A DNA stretch of 13,860 nucleotides from DASPWW01 sp035637595 (GCA_035637595.1 DASPWW010000082.1:1-13860), one strand, 5' to 3'. Shown: positions 5,967-13,152, numbered from the stretch's first letter. The notes: generated by a model from the sequence alone, not told the origin. Numbers and translations are program-made.

Positions 5967-6803
5967 ATGGCGAAGATCCGATCGAGCGAGCTCGAGGCCA
6001 TCGGGATGCGGACGCCGTTGGTCGAAGCCGGGCCCGAGAAAGCGTCCGAGGCCGTCGTGCTGCTACACGGCAACCCGGGGTCGCGGGAGGACTGGCGACA
6101 GCTCCTGCCGGCGATCGGCGAGGTCGGGCGGGCGATCGCCTTCGACCTCCCGGGATTCGGCGGGGCCGACAAGCCCGGCTACCTCGACTACTCGGCCGGC
6201 ACCTATGCCACGTTCATCGGCGCGGCGATCGAGCGGCTCGGAGTCGAGCGCGCACATCTCGTGATGCACGACCTCGGCGGAACAGGGCTGTTGTGGGCAG
6301 CGGCCCATCCGAGCGCGGTCGGCTCGCTGTGTCTGATCGACACCGGGATCCTGCTCGACTTCCGCTGGCACTGGACGGCGCGGATGTACCGCGCCCCGCT
6401 GATCGGCGGGCTTATGGTCCGGACGACGACGCGCAGCGGGTTCCGCGCCGCGATGCGCCTCTACAACCCTCAGCCGCGCCCGCTTCCCGAGGACGCGATC
6501 GAGCGGATGTGGCGAGACTACGTGCCCGCGACACGTCGCGCTGCCCAGCGCTTCTACCGCGCGACGCCGGCCGAGGTGATGCAGCTGCTGAGGCCGGCAC
6601 TGAGCGCGCTCGACCCGCCGGCGTTGGTGATCTGGGGCGCTCACGATCCCGCCGTACCCGTCGAGCAGGCGGAGCGCCAGCGCGAGAGCCTGCCGAGCGC
6701 CGAGGTCGTCGTCCTCGGCGACAGCGGGCACTGGCCGATGCTCGACGATCCGGCCGGAGTCGAGGCCGCGCTCCTCCCCTTCCTGCGCCGCCACGTCGGA
6801 TAG
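5967..6803 (+). CDS. Alpha/beta-fold hydrolase with aspartate nucleophile (dehalogenase/epoxide-hydrolase-like)
   Basis: A 278-residue alpha/beta hydrolase. The oxyanion motif is HGNPGSREDW (34-43). The nucleophile elbow MHDLGG (100-105) has Asp102 where esterases have serine, as in haloalkane dehalogenases and epoxide hydrolases. Asp227 (GAHDPAVP) and His255 (GDSGHWPML) complete a likely triad, with a helical cap around 130-200. The halide-binding Trp that follows the nucleophile in haloalkane dehalogenases is Leu103 here, so dehalogenase activity is uncertain; epoxide hydrolase or another hydrolase is possible. It is divergent from tetR across 40 bp holding an operator, so it is probably the regulator's main target. 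The ATG at 5967 lies 9 nt after a TAGGCT box. The end is followed by an 8-bp hairpin before nuoJ. Confidence 0.88.
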   Translation: MAKIRSSELEAIGMRTPLVEAGPEKASEAVVLLHGNPGSREDWRQLLPAIGEVGRAIAFDLPGFGGADKPGYLDYSAGTYATFIGAAIERLGVERAHLVMHDLGGTGLLWAAAHPSAVGSLCLIDTGILLDFRWHWTARMYRAPLIGGLMVRTTTRSGFRAAMRLYNPQPRPLPEDAIERMWRDYVPATRRAAQRFYRATPAEVMQLLRPALSALDPPALVIWGAHDPAVPVEQAERQRESLPSAEVVVLGDSGHWPMLDDPAGVEAALLPFLRRHVG

Positions 6804-6837
6804 CAAGCGGCGTCGTCCACTCGCTCGAGCACTTCTA

Positions 6838-6857
6838 GCGGCATCCACCGATGCCGC
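6838..6857 (+). terminator. Strong hairpin between hydrolase and nuoJ, possible terminator without T-tract
   Basis: GCGGCATC (6838-6845), loop CACC and GATGCCGC (6850-6857) form a perfect 8-bp stem with a 4-nt loop, 34 bp after the hydrolase stop. No T run follows, so it would be a U-less terminator or an mRNA-end structure. It would separate the hydrolase transcript from nuoJ. Confidence 0.4.
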
Positions 6858-6878
6858 GGCGCCGAGCCCGTCCGAGAA

Positions 6879-6884
6879 TAGGAT
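6879..6884 (+). promoter_or_regulatory. Candidate -10 element TAGGAT for nuoJ-N
   Basis: TAGGAT ends 8 nt before the nuoJ ATG at 6893, which has no Shine-Dalgarno. The bases around it (ATAGGATGCG) resemble those in front of the hydrolase (GTAGGCTGCG). No -35 is recognisable. It would let nuoJKLMN be transcribed independently of nuoG-I, with a leaderless mRNA. Confidence 0.45.
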
Positions 6885-6892
6885 GCGCGGCG

Positions 6893-7420
6893 ATGGAAGA
6901 GGTCGCGTTCTTCGTGGGGGCGATCGGCGCGCTGGGGGGCGCGATCGCCGTGATCGCGCTGCGCAACCCGTTCTACTCGGTGCTCGCGCTCGTCGTCCAC
7001 CTCGTCTCGCTCGCGGGACTGTTCCTGATCCTCCACGCCGAGTTCGTCGCCGCCGCCCAGGTGGTCGTCTACGCCGGCGCGATCGTCGTGCTCTACGTGT
7101 TCGTCGCCGCGTACGTGGGCGGCATCGAGGAGCCGCTGTGGGAGCCGATCCCCGGCCAGCGCCTGCTAGGCCCGCTGCTCGCCGCCGCCCTCTTCATCGA
7201 GCTCTCGATCGCGGTGCTGGGCAGCGCCCTGTCGAGTCTCGACTCGCAGGGGCCGACGATCGCGCTCGGCTTCGGGTCGCCGTCGACGATCGGCGAGCTG
7301 TTCCTCGAGCGCTTCCTGATCGCGTTCGAGGCCGCCTCGATGCTGCTGCTGATCGCCGCCGTCGGCGCCGTGGTGCTGGCCGGCAGGCGCGCGGCGCCAA
7401 GCGAGCAGGAGCAGCCCTGA
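6893..7420 (+). CDS. nuoJ: NADH-quinone oxidoreductase subunit J
   Basis: A 175-residue membrane subunit next to the quinone chamber. It has about five hydrophobic segments. The conserved NPFYSVLALVVHLVSLAGLF (25-44) is followed by the TM3 hallmark VVVYAGAIVVLYVFV (57-71), the segment whose helix changes shape during turnover in studied complexes. The last helix is FEAASMLLLIAAVGAVVLAG (145-164). The frame is open to an ATG at 6851, but that start would lie inside the hairpin and add a non-conserved arginine-rich tail. The ATG at 6893 gives the usual N-terminus. It is the first gene of the second nuo block and is not preceded by nuoI as is usual. Its stop overlaps the nuoK ATG (ATGA). Confidence 0.96.
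   Translation: MEEVAFFVGAIGALGGAIAVIALRNPFYSVLALVVHLVSLAGLFLILHAEFVAAAQVVVYAGAIVVLYVFVAAYVGGIEEPLWEPIPGQRLLGPLLAAALFIELSIAVLGSALSSLDSQGPTIALGFGSPSTIGELFLERFLIAFEAASMLLLIAAVGAVVLAGRRAAPSEQEQP
7407..7411 (+). promoter_or_regulatory. Ribosome binding site for nuoK
   Basis: AGGAG lies 8 nt before the nuoK ATG at 7420, inside the end of nuoJ. It contrasts with the nuoJ start, which has none. Confidence 0.65.
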
Positions 7421-7719
7421 TGGACATCACCTGGTACCTCGTCCTCTCGGCGCTGCTCTTCGCGACCGGGGCGGCCGGGGTGCTGATCCGGCGCAGCCCG
7501 CTGGTCATCCTGCTGTGCCTCGAGCTGATGCTCAACGCGGGCAACCTCGCACTGCTTGCCTTTGGGCGCGCGAACGGCGACCAGGACGCACAGGTCTTCG
7601 CGCTCGTGGTGATGGTCGTCGCCGCCTGCGAGGTGGTCGTCGGGCTCGGCCTGATCGTCGCGATGTACCGGCGCCGCCTGCCGCTCAACGTCGATGACAT
7701 GCGGAGCCTGCGCGGATGA
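7420..7719 (+). CDS. nuoK: NADH-quinone oxidoreductase subunit K
   Basis: A 99-residue, three-helix membrane subunit that forms the proton path between the quinone region and the antiporter-like subunits. The two membrane glutamates that matter in E. coli (Glu36, Glu72) are present as Glu35 (LLCLELMLNAGNL) and Glu71 (VVAACEVVVGLGLIV). The end MYRRRLPLNVDDMRSLRG matches the family's usual C-terminus. The ATG at 7420 overlaps the nuoJ stop and has AGGAG 8 nt upstream; the TGA at 7717-7719 overlaps the nuoL ATG. Length is standard. Confidence 0.97.
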   Translation: MDITWYLVLSALLFATGAAGVLIRRSPLVILLCLELMLNAGNLALLAFGRANGDQDAQVFALVVMVVAACEVVVGLGLIVAMYRRRLPLNVDDMRSLRG

Positions 7720-9722
7720 GCGCGACCGCCTACGGGTGGCTCGTGGTCGCCTTCCCGCTCGCGGGCAGCCTGGTGTGCGGTCTCGGGTTTCGCAAGCTCC
7801 CGGGCCGCAGCGCGGGTTGGATCGCGACGGGCGCGATCTTCGCCGCCTTCGTGTCGGCGATCGGGGCGCTGTTCATGCTCCTCGACCACTCGGCCTCGGA
7901 CCGCGAGCTGACCTCGTCGCTGTACGACTACGCCAGCGCCGCGGGACTCGACATCCAGCTCGGGATCCTCGTCGACCCGCTTTCGGTGTTCATGGCGCTC
8001 GTCGTCTCGGGCGTGTCGGCGTTGATCCATCTCTACTCGGTCGCCTACATGACCTCGGACCGAGGCTTCGCGCGCTACTTCAGCTACCTCAACTTCTTCG
8101 TCTTCTCGATGCTGCTGCTCGTCCTGGCGGGCAACTTCGTCCTGCTGATCGTCGGCTGGGCGTTCGTCGGGTTCGCCTCCTACGCGCTGATCAGCTTCTG
8201 GTATCGCCGCGGCACCGCGACGGCGGCGGGGATGAAGGCGTTCGTGATCAACGTGATCGGCGACATCGGGCTGGTCCTCGCCGCGTTCTTCTTGTTCCGC
8301 GAGCTGGGGACGTTCGACTACCTGGAGGTGTTCGACGCCGCCCCGGACGCGTTCTCCGCCAACGACGGGACGATCGTCGCGATCTGCCTGCTGATCTGCG
8401 TCGGGGCTTTCGCGAAGTCCGCCCAGCTGCCGCTTCACACCTGGCTGCCAGACGCGATGGAGGGCCCCACCCCGGTCTCCGCCCTGATCCACGCCGCGAC
8501 GATGGTCACCGCGGGCGTCTACCTGATCGCCCGCACCCACGTCCTGTTCGTGCTCGCTCCGACCGCGGCCGACATCGCCGCCTTCACCGGCCTGGCGACG
8601 CTGATCTTCGCCGCCAGCGTGGCGCTCGTGGTCACCGACCTCAAGCGGATCATCGCCTACTCGACGATCAGCCAGATCGGCTACATGATCGTCGGGGTCA
8701 GCATCGGCGCCTACGCGGCGGGCCTCTTCCACCTGATGACGCACGCCTTCTTCAAGGCGCTGCTGTTCATGGCCGCGGGCTCGGTGATCGGCGCGATGGC
8801 CGGCGCCCAGAGCATCGACCGGATGAGCGGCTTTCGCCGCGCCCTGCCGTTCACGTCGCCGCTGCTCGCCGTGGGCGCCCTGGCGCTGGCCGGCGCCCCC
8901 CCGTTCTCCGGCTGGCTGTCGAAGGACGAGATCCTGGTCTTCGCCGCCGAGCGCGGGGGCTTCTACTGGATCTTCGCGATCGGCGGCTACCTGGCGGCCG
9001 CTATGACCGCGTTCTACGCGTTCCGGATCACGTTTCGGGTCGTCACGGGCGAGCCGTGCCCCGAGGCGCGTGAGCTAGAGCAGGGACACCTCGCGCACGC
9101 CGAGCCCACCAACCCGATGACGGGGGAGCCGGAGGACACCGACGTCGGCTTCCCCGGGCCCGAGCACCACATCGCCGAGCGCGACCTGCCGATGAAGGTC
9201 GCGATGGCGGTGCTGGGCGTGCTCGCGACGATCGGGGGAGCGGTTCAGATCCCCGGCGTCACCGACGTTATCGACACCTTCCTCGCGCCGACCTTCGAGA
9301 GTTCGCCGTTCGCCGGAACGGTGCCCTCGGACAGCTCCGCCTACCTCGGGCTGCTCGTCGGCGCCGCGATGGCCGCGTCCGGAATCGGCCTCGCCTACTA
9401 CCTCTACGTGGTCGCCCCCGGCACGACCGAGCGGCTGCGCGCGCGGGCCCACGCCGCCTATGAGTTCCTGTCGCACAAGTGGTACTTCGATGAGCTCTAC
9501 GACGCCGTCGTCTACAGGCCCGTGATCGCGCTCGGGTCGTTCGCGAACTCGGTCTTCGAGCGCTTCGTGGTGCAGGGGATCGTCGCCGGGACCGCGGGCG
9601 CCGTGAAGGGCGTCGGGGTGATCATCCGCGACGCGCAGTCGGGGTTCGTGCGCGCCTACGCGCTGCTGCTCGTCGGCGGCTTCGCGGCCCTCGGCCTCTA
9701 CTTCCTGATCGTCAGCTCGTGA
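7716..9722 (+). CDS. nuoL: NADH-quinone oxidoreductase subunit L (antiporter-like)
   Basis: The 668-residue distal proton-pumping subunit with the long lateral helix. Conserved blocks: LVDPLSVFM (85-93), AKSAQLPLHTWLPDAMEGPT (233-252) running into PVSALIHAATMVTAGVY, DLKRIIAYSTISQIGYM (308-324), HLMTHAFFKALLFM (339-352) and SGWLSKDEI (398-406). The channel residues matching E. coli Lys229, Lys342 and Lys399 are Lys234, Lys347 and Lys403; Asp178 corresponds to Asp183. However, the conserved TM5 glutamate (E. coli Glu144, in GWEGVG) is Ala149 here (GWAFVG). A hydrophilic, acidic and His-containing loop spans about 446-491, before the C-terminal helices and the lateral-helix region (EFLSHKWYFDELYD, 583-596). 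The ATG at 7716 overlaps the nuoK stop and has GGAG 9 nt upstream. Confidence 0.97.
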   Translation: MSATAYGWLVVAFPLAGSLVCGLGFRKLPGRSAGWIATGAIFAAFVSAIGALFMLLDHSASDRELTSSLYDYASAAGLDIQLGILVDPLSVFMALVVSGVSALIHLYSVAYMTSDRGFARYFSYLNFFVFSMLLLVLAGNFVLLIVGWAFVGFASYALISFWYRRGTATAAGMKAFVINVIGDIGLVLAAFFLFRELGTFDYLEVFDAAPDAFSANDGTIVAICLLICVGAFAKSAQLPLHTWLPDAMEGPTPVSALIHAATMVTAGVYLIARTHVLFVLAPTAADIAAFTGLATLIFAASVALVVTDLKRIIAYSTISQIGYMIVGVSIGAYAAGLFHLMTHAFFKALLFMAAGSVIGAMAGAQSIDRMSGFRRALPFTSPLLAVGALALAGAPPFSGWLSKDEILVFAAERGGFYWIFAIGGYLAAAMTAFYAFRITFRVVTGEPCPEARELEQGHLAHAEPTNPMTGEPEDTDVGFPGPEHHIAERDLPMKVAMAVLGVLATIGGAVQIPGVTDVIDTFLAPTFESSPFAGTVPSDSSAYLGLLVGAAMAASGIGLAYYLYVVAPGTTERLRARAHAAYEFLSHKWYFDELYDAVVYRPVIALGSFANSVFERFVVQGIVAGTAGAVKGVGVIIRDAQSGFVRAYALLLVGGFAALGLYFLIVSS

Positions 9723-9723
9723 T

Positions 9724-9729
9724 GGGAGG
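9724..9729 (+). promoter_or_regulatory. Ribosome binding site deciding the nuoM GTG start
   Basis: GGGAGG lies 9 nt before the GTG at 9739, right after the nuoL stop. It favours the GTG over the in-frame ATG at 9751, for which the distance would be 21 nt. Confidence 0.75.
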
Positions 9730-9738
9730 CGACCCGCA

Positions 9739-11280
9739 GTGATCCAGGTGATGCTGTGGTTCCCCGTCGCCGTCGGGCTGCTTTGCTTCGTCGTTCCGCG
9801 GCGGGGGGTGCGCATCCTCCCGGTGGCCGGGACGCTCTTCGTGCTCGTGCTCGCGATCGTCCTGGTCGCCGGCTTCGACGCCGGTGTCACCGGCCTGCAA
9901 CATCCGGTCGACGAGTCGTGGATCCCCGATCTCGGCGTCCGCTACCAGCTCGGCGTCGACGGGATCAGCATCTTCCTCGTCCTGCTGACGGCGCTGCTGT
10001 GGGCGGCCGCGACGCTGTTCTCCGCCTTCCGCCCGCCCGAGCGGCCACGGCTCTACTTCTTCATGCTCGGCCTCGCCGAGACCGCGACGCTCGGCGCCTT
10101 CCTGGCTCAGGACCTGCTGCTGTTCGTCCTCTTCTTCGACCTGATGCTGGTGCCGTTCTACTTCCTGATCGGCGCCTGGGGCAGCGGCGACCGGATCGCC
10201 GCGACGACGAAGATGATCGTCTACACGCTCGTCGGGTCGCTGCTGATGCTCGTCGCCGCGATCGCGACCGCGATCCTCGCCTCCGACCAGGTCGGCGAGC
10301 TGTCGTTCTCGCTCTCCGACCTGCGCGCGAACGTCCTCGGCGAGGGCAGCCAGGACTGGATCTTCTGGTTCTTCGCCGCCGCCTTCCTGGTCAAGATGCC
10401 CGCCTTCCTCGTTCACGGCTGGATGCCGGACGCCTACCGCGCCGCGCCGCTTCCGGTGCTCGCGCTGCTCTCCGGGGTGCTCGCCAAGGTGGGGGCGTAC
10501 GGCTTCCTGCGCATCGTGCTGCCGCTCTACCCTGACGCGGCGCTGCAGTTCCAGGACGTCGTGCTCGCGATCGCCGTCGCGAGCATCCTCTACGGCTCGA
10601 TCATGGCGTTCACGCAGACCAACGTGCGCCTCGTCGCCGGGTTCTCGTCGGTGGCCCAGCTCGGCTTCATCACCCTCGGGATCTTCTCGCTGCGTCCCGA
10701 CGGAGCCGACGGGGCGGTCCTGCAGATGGTCAACCACGGCCTCGTGGTGGCGCCCGTCTTCTTGATCATCGCCCTGCTGGCCGAGCGCTCCGGCACCGAG
10801 GACCTCCGCGAGATGGGCGGGATGGCGACGCGCGCGCCGGTGCTCGCGGCGATGTTCCTGATCGTCACGCTGGCGCTGCTCGCGATGCCGGGGTCGGCCA
10901 ACTTCATCGGTGAGTTCTTCATCCTCAACGGGACCTTCCAGGCCAAGATCGGGTTCGCGATCGTCGCCATCGTCGGGGCCGCGCTCGCGGCCTTCTATGC
11001 GATCCGCCTCTACCAGCGCACGATGCACAACCGGCTGCCCGACGGCGTCGAGTCGCGTGAGATCTCGGTGCCCGACTCGCTCGCCGTCGCGCCGCTCGTC
11101 GCCTGCATCGTCGCCCTGGCGCTCTATCCGGGCTTGATCCTGCACCGCGGCGAGGCGTCTGTGGACCTCTCGCTGGCGGCGGTCTGCGAAGGGGGCACCT
11201 ACTACAACAGTTCCGGAAATCGCTACACGATCATCTTCTTCGACTGTCCGGGACCTGAGCAGCCGGTCGCGCAGCGATGA
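9739..11280 (+). CDS. nuoM: NADH-quinone oxidoreductase subunit M (antiporter-like)
   Basis: A 513-residue proton-pumping membrane subunit. Seen: GVDGISIFLVLLTALL (72-87), the TM5 region DLLLFVLFFDLMLVPFYFLI (125-144), LVKMPAFLVHGWMPDAY (217-233), the Lys250-containing VLAKVGAYGFLRIVLPLYP and MPGSANFIGEFFIL. Lys219 and Lys250 match E. coli Lys234 and Lys265. The TM5 glutamate (E. coli Glu144) is Asp134, and the usual DLKRLIAYSSVSHMGF block reads NVRLVAGFSSVAQLGF (295-310). After the last helix there is a polar tail with two cysteines, Cys483 and Cys503, ending at 513. The start is GTG at 9739 with a good ribosome binding site; there is a 16-bp gap after nuoL, the largest within this block. 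The stop overlaps the nuoN ATG. Confidence 0.96.
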   Translation: MIQVMLWFPVAVGLLCFVVPRRGVRILPVAGTLFVLVLAIVLVAGFDAGVTGLQHPVDESWIPDLGVRYQLGVDGISIFLVLLTALLWAAATLFSAFRPPERPRLYFFMLGLAETATLGAFLAQDLLLFVLFFDLMLVPFYFLIGAWGSGDRIAATTKMIVYTLVGSLLMLVAAIATAILASDQVGELSFSLSDLRANVLGEGSQDWIFWFFAAAFLVKMPAFLVHGWMPDAYRAAPLPVLALLSGVLAKVGAYGFLRIVLPLYPDAALQFQDVVLAIAVASILYGSIMAFTQTNVRLVAGFSSVAQLGFITLGIFSLRPDGADGAVLQMVNHGLVVAPVFLIIALLAERSGTEDLREMGGMATRAPVLAAMFLIVTLALLAMPGSANFIGEFFILNGTFQAKIGFAIVAIVGAALAAFYAIRLYQRTMHNRLPDGVESREISVPDSLAVAPLVACIVALALYPGLILHRGEASVDLSLAAVCEGGTYYNSSGNRYTIIFFDCPGPEQPVAQR

Positions 11281-12839
11281 CATTCACCGCCCCCGACATC
11301 GACTACGCGGGGCTGTCGCCGGTCATCGCGCTCACTGCCGGGGCCTGCATCGTGCTCGTCGTCAGCCTGATCGCGCCTGGGCGCTGGACGTCGACCCTGC
11401 TCTCGCTGGCGACCCTCGCCGCCGCGGCCGGCCTGTGCATCTGGCAGTGGGGCAAGAGCGAGGACCTCGTCGCGGGGGCGCTGCGACTCGACGACCTCGG
11501 CCTCGCCGTGTCGCTGATCGCGATCGCGGCGGCGGCCTTCGTGATGCCCCTGACCCTACGCGAGCCGGCCGCCCGGCGGGCGGGCCACGGCGACTTCCAG
11601 GCGCTCGTCCTCGGCTCGACGCTCGGGATGGTCCTGCTGGCGCAGGCCCAGAACCTGGTCGCGCTGTTCGTCGCGCTCGAACTGCTCTCGGTACCGCTCT
11701 ACGTGCTGTGCGGGTCGAGCCTCACCCGCCAGCAGTCGCTCGAGGCGGGGCTCAAGTACCTGATCGTCGGATCGCTGGGCTCGGCCACGCTGCTCTACGG
11801 GCTCGCGTTCATCTACGGCGCCTCGGGCTCGACGGACTTCGCCGGGATCCGCGACGGGATCGGGAGCCTGTCCGACGATCCCCTCGTCCTGATCGGGATC
11901 GGGCTCGCGGCGACGGGGCTCGCCTTCAAGGTCTCGCTGGCGCCCTTCCACCAGTGGACGCCGGACGTCTACCAGGGAGCGCCCACGCCCGTGACGGCGT
12001 TCATGGCGGTAGCCACCAAGGCGGCGGCATTCTGCGTCTTCGTGCGCTTCTTCGAGGTCGCGCTGGGGCCATCGGTGAGCGACTGGGACGGCCCGCTGGC
12101 GATCCTTGCCGTCGTCTCGATCGCGGTGGGCAACATCGGCGCGCTGGGCCAGGACTCGGTCAAGCGCCTGCTCGGCTACTCGGGGATCGCCCAGGCCGGC
12201 TACATGTTGACCGGAATCGTCGTCGCCTCCGAGTTCGGGGTCAAGGCACTCGTCTTCTACCTCGCCGCGTATGCGCTGATGAACCTGCCCGCGTTCGCAG
12301 TAGTCGCGATCCGGGAGCGAGAGACCGGGTACGGCGACGACATTCGCGCGCTGCAGGGCATCGGGCGCGACCGCCCCGAGCTGGCCTGGCCGATCACGAT
12401 CTCGATGCTCGCGCTCGCCGGGCTGCCGGGCACCGCAGGGTTCATCGGCAAGCTCTTCCTGATCGAGGCGGCCGTCGACGGCGACTACACCTGGCTCGGC
12501 GTCGCGATCGCGATCGGGACGATGGTCTCGCTCGCCTACTACCTCCGGATCGTCGCCGCGGTTTGGATGCGGGCCGGCGACGAGCCCGTCGCCGCGCCCG
12601 GCCTCCCGGCGATGGCGGGCGGCTCGCCCGAGGCCGACGTCGAGGCGGGAAGCTCGCCGGGCGCCGGGGTAACCCCTGGCCGCGATCCGGCGGGCGAGCC
12701 GAGCGGCGGCCGCTGCCCGGTCGTTCTCGTCCCCACGGCCCTCGCGGCGGCCGCGACGGTCGTCTTCGGCATCATCCCGTCGCCGCTCGTCGACTGGGCG
12801 TCGAACGCCGGCACGGCGCTCTTCATCGGCCTGTCCTGA
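11277..12839 (+). CDS. nuoN: NADH-quinone oxidoreductase subunit N (antiporter-like)
   Basis: A 520-residue proton-pumping membrane subunit and the last gene of the operon. Hallmarks: NLVALFVALELLSVPLYVL (126-144) with the TM5 glutamate kept as Glu135, AFKVSLAPFHQWTPDVYQGA (216-235) continuing as PTPVTAFMAVATKAAAF with Lys218 and Lys248 (E. coli Lys217/Lys247), SVKRLLGYSGIAQAGYML and a G-x-P-G-T-A-G-F-I-G-K-L motif near the C-terminus. Between the last two hydrophobic regions is a loop of about 48 residues (432-479), rich in Gly, Pro, Ala and acidic residues, that looks disordered. The ATG overlaps the nuoM stop without a clear Shine-Dalgarno, so coupling is likely. A terminator hairpin begins 3 bp after the stop. 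Confidence 0.97.
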   Translation: MTFTAPDIDYAGLSPVIALTAGACIVLVVSLIAPGRWTSTLLSLATLAAAAGLCIWQWGKSEDLVAGALRLDDLGLAVSLIAIAAAAFVMPLTLREPAARRAGHGDFQALVLGSTLGMVLLAQAQNLVALFVALELLSVPLYVLCGSSLTRQQSLEAGLKYLIVGSLGSATLLYGLAFIYGASGSTDFAGIRDGIGSLSDDPLVLIGIGLAATGLAFKVSLAPFHQWTPDVYQGAPTPVTAFMAVATKAAAFCVFVRFFEVALGPSVSDWDGPLAILAVVSIAVGNIGALGQDSVKRLLGYSGIAQAGYMLTGIVVASEFGVKALVFYLAAYALMNLPAFAVVAIRERETGYGDDIRALQGIGRDRPELAWPITISMLALAGLPGTAGFIGKLFLIEAAVDGDYTWLGVAIAIGTMVSLAYYLRIVAAVWMRAGDEPVAAPGLPAMAGGSPEADVEAGSSPGAGVTPGRDPAGEPSGGRCPVVLVPTALAAAATVVFGIIPSPLVDWASNAGTALFIGLS

Positions 12840-12841
12840 CG

Positions 12842-12873
12842 GGCACGCCGGACGGATCTGGCGTGCCTCTTTT
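12842..12873 (+). terminator. Rho-independent terminator of the nuo operon
   Basis: GGCACGCC (12842-12849) pairs perfectly with GGCGTGCC (12860-12867) across a 10-nt loop and is followed directly by TCTTTT (12868-12873). It starts 3 nt after the nuoN stop and is the only full hairpin plus T-tract noticed in the window. Confidence 0.85.
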
Positions 12874-13152
12874 CGCGAGTGGTCGGACCGCTCTCGCCTT
12901 CACGCGAGGTTGTCGCACAAAGGGTGTCCGCGACAAGCACCCCTACTGATGCTCAGACAAGGACTGGGGCGGCTGGGCAGGCGGTTTGCAGGACGAGCGG
13001 GCGGCCGACGAGGCCGACGTTGCCCGGATGGTTAACCCCTGCGGAGATGCGCTCCTATCGGCCCGGTTGGGGTTTATGCGACAGCCTCACGCGGAAGCGG
13101 AAGTCAAGACCACGGTTCAGGCCTGGTGAGGAACATGTGTGCACCGCTGCGC
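12874..13152. other. Non-coding stretch after the nuo operon
   Basis: Between the nuo terminator and the 3' end of the RNase HI-like gene I see no gene with recognisable protein features on either strand, and no tRNA or other known RNA. Short open frames cross it but show no family motifs. The only structure noticed is the pair of overlapping hairpins at 12910-12942. Confidence 0.6.
12910..12942. other. Two mutually exclusive hairpins in the intergenic region
   Basis: TTGTCGC (12910-12916) can pair with GCGACAA (12930-12936), extended inside by ACA (12917-12919) with TGT (12925-12927). Alternatively GGGTG (12922-12926) can pair with CACCC (12938-12942). The two stems share bases and cannot form together. 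No T-tract follows. Function unknown. Confidence 0.4.

Noticed and set aside
5927..6172. 82-residue N-terminal extension of the TetR protein
   Set aside because: It would run through the operator and the divergent hydrolase gene; the ATG at 5926 puts the HTH at its normal place.
7194..8744. Long minus-strand open frame (516 codons) opposite nuoJ-nuoL
   Set aside because: Same charged low-complexity pattern, and it crosses three real genes; antisense shadow.
9722..9742. Six-codon open frame ATG GGA GGC ... TGA between nuoL and nuoM
   Set aside because: It coincides with the nuoM ribosome binding site and is better explained by it.
9712..11283. Long minus-strand open frame (523 codons) opposite nuoM
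   Set aside because: The product is Arg/Glu/Asp/His-rich low-complexity sequence with no domain. It is the expected antisense shadow of a GC-rich gene.
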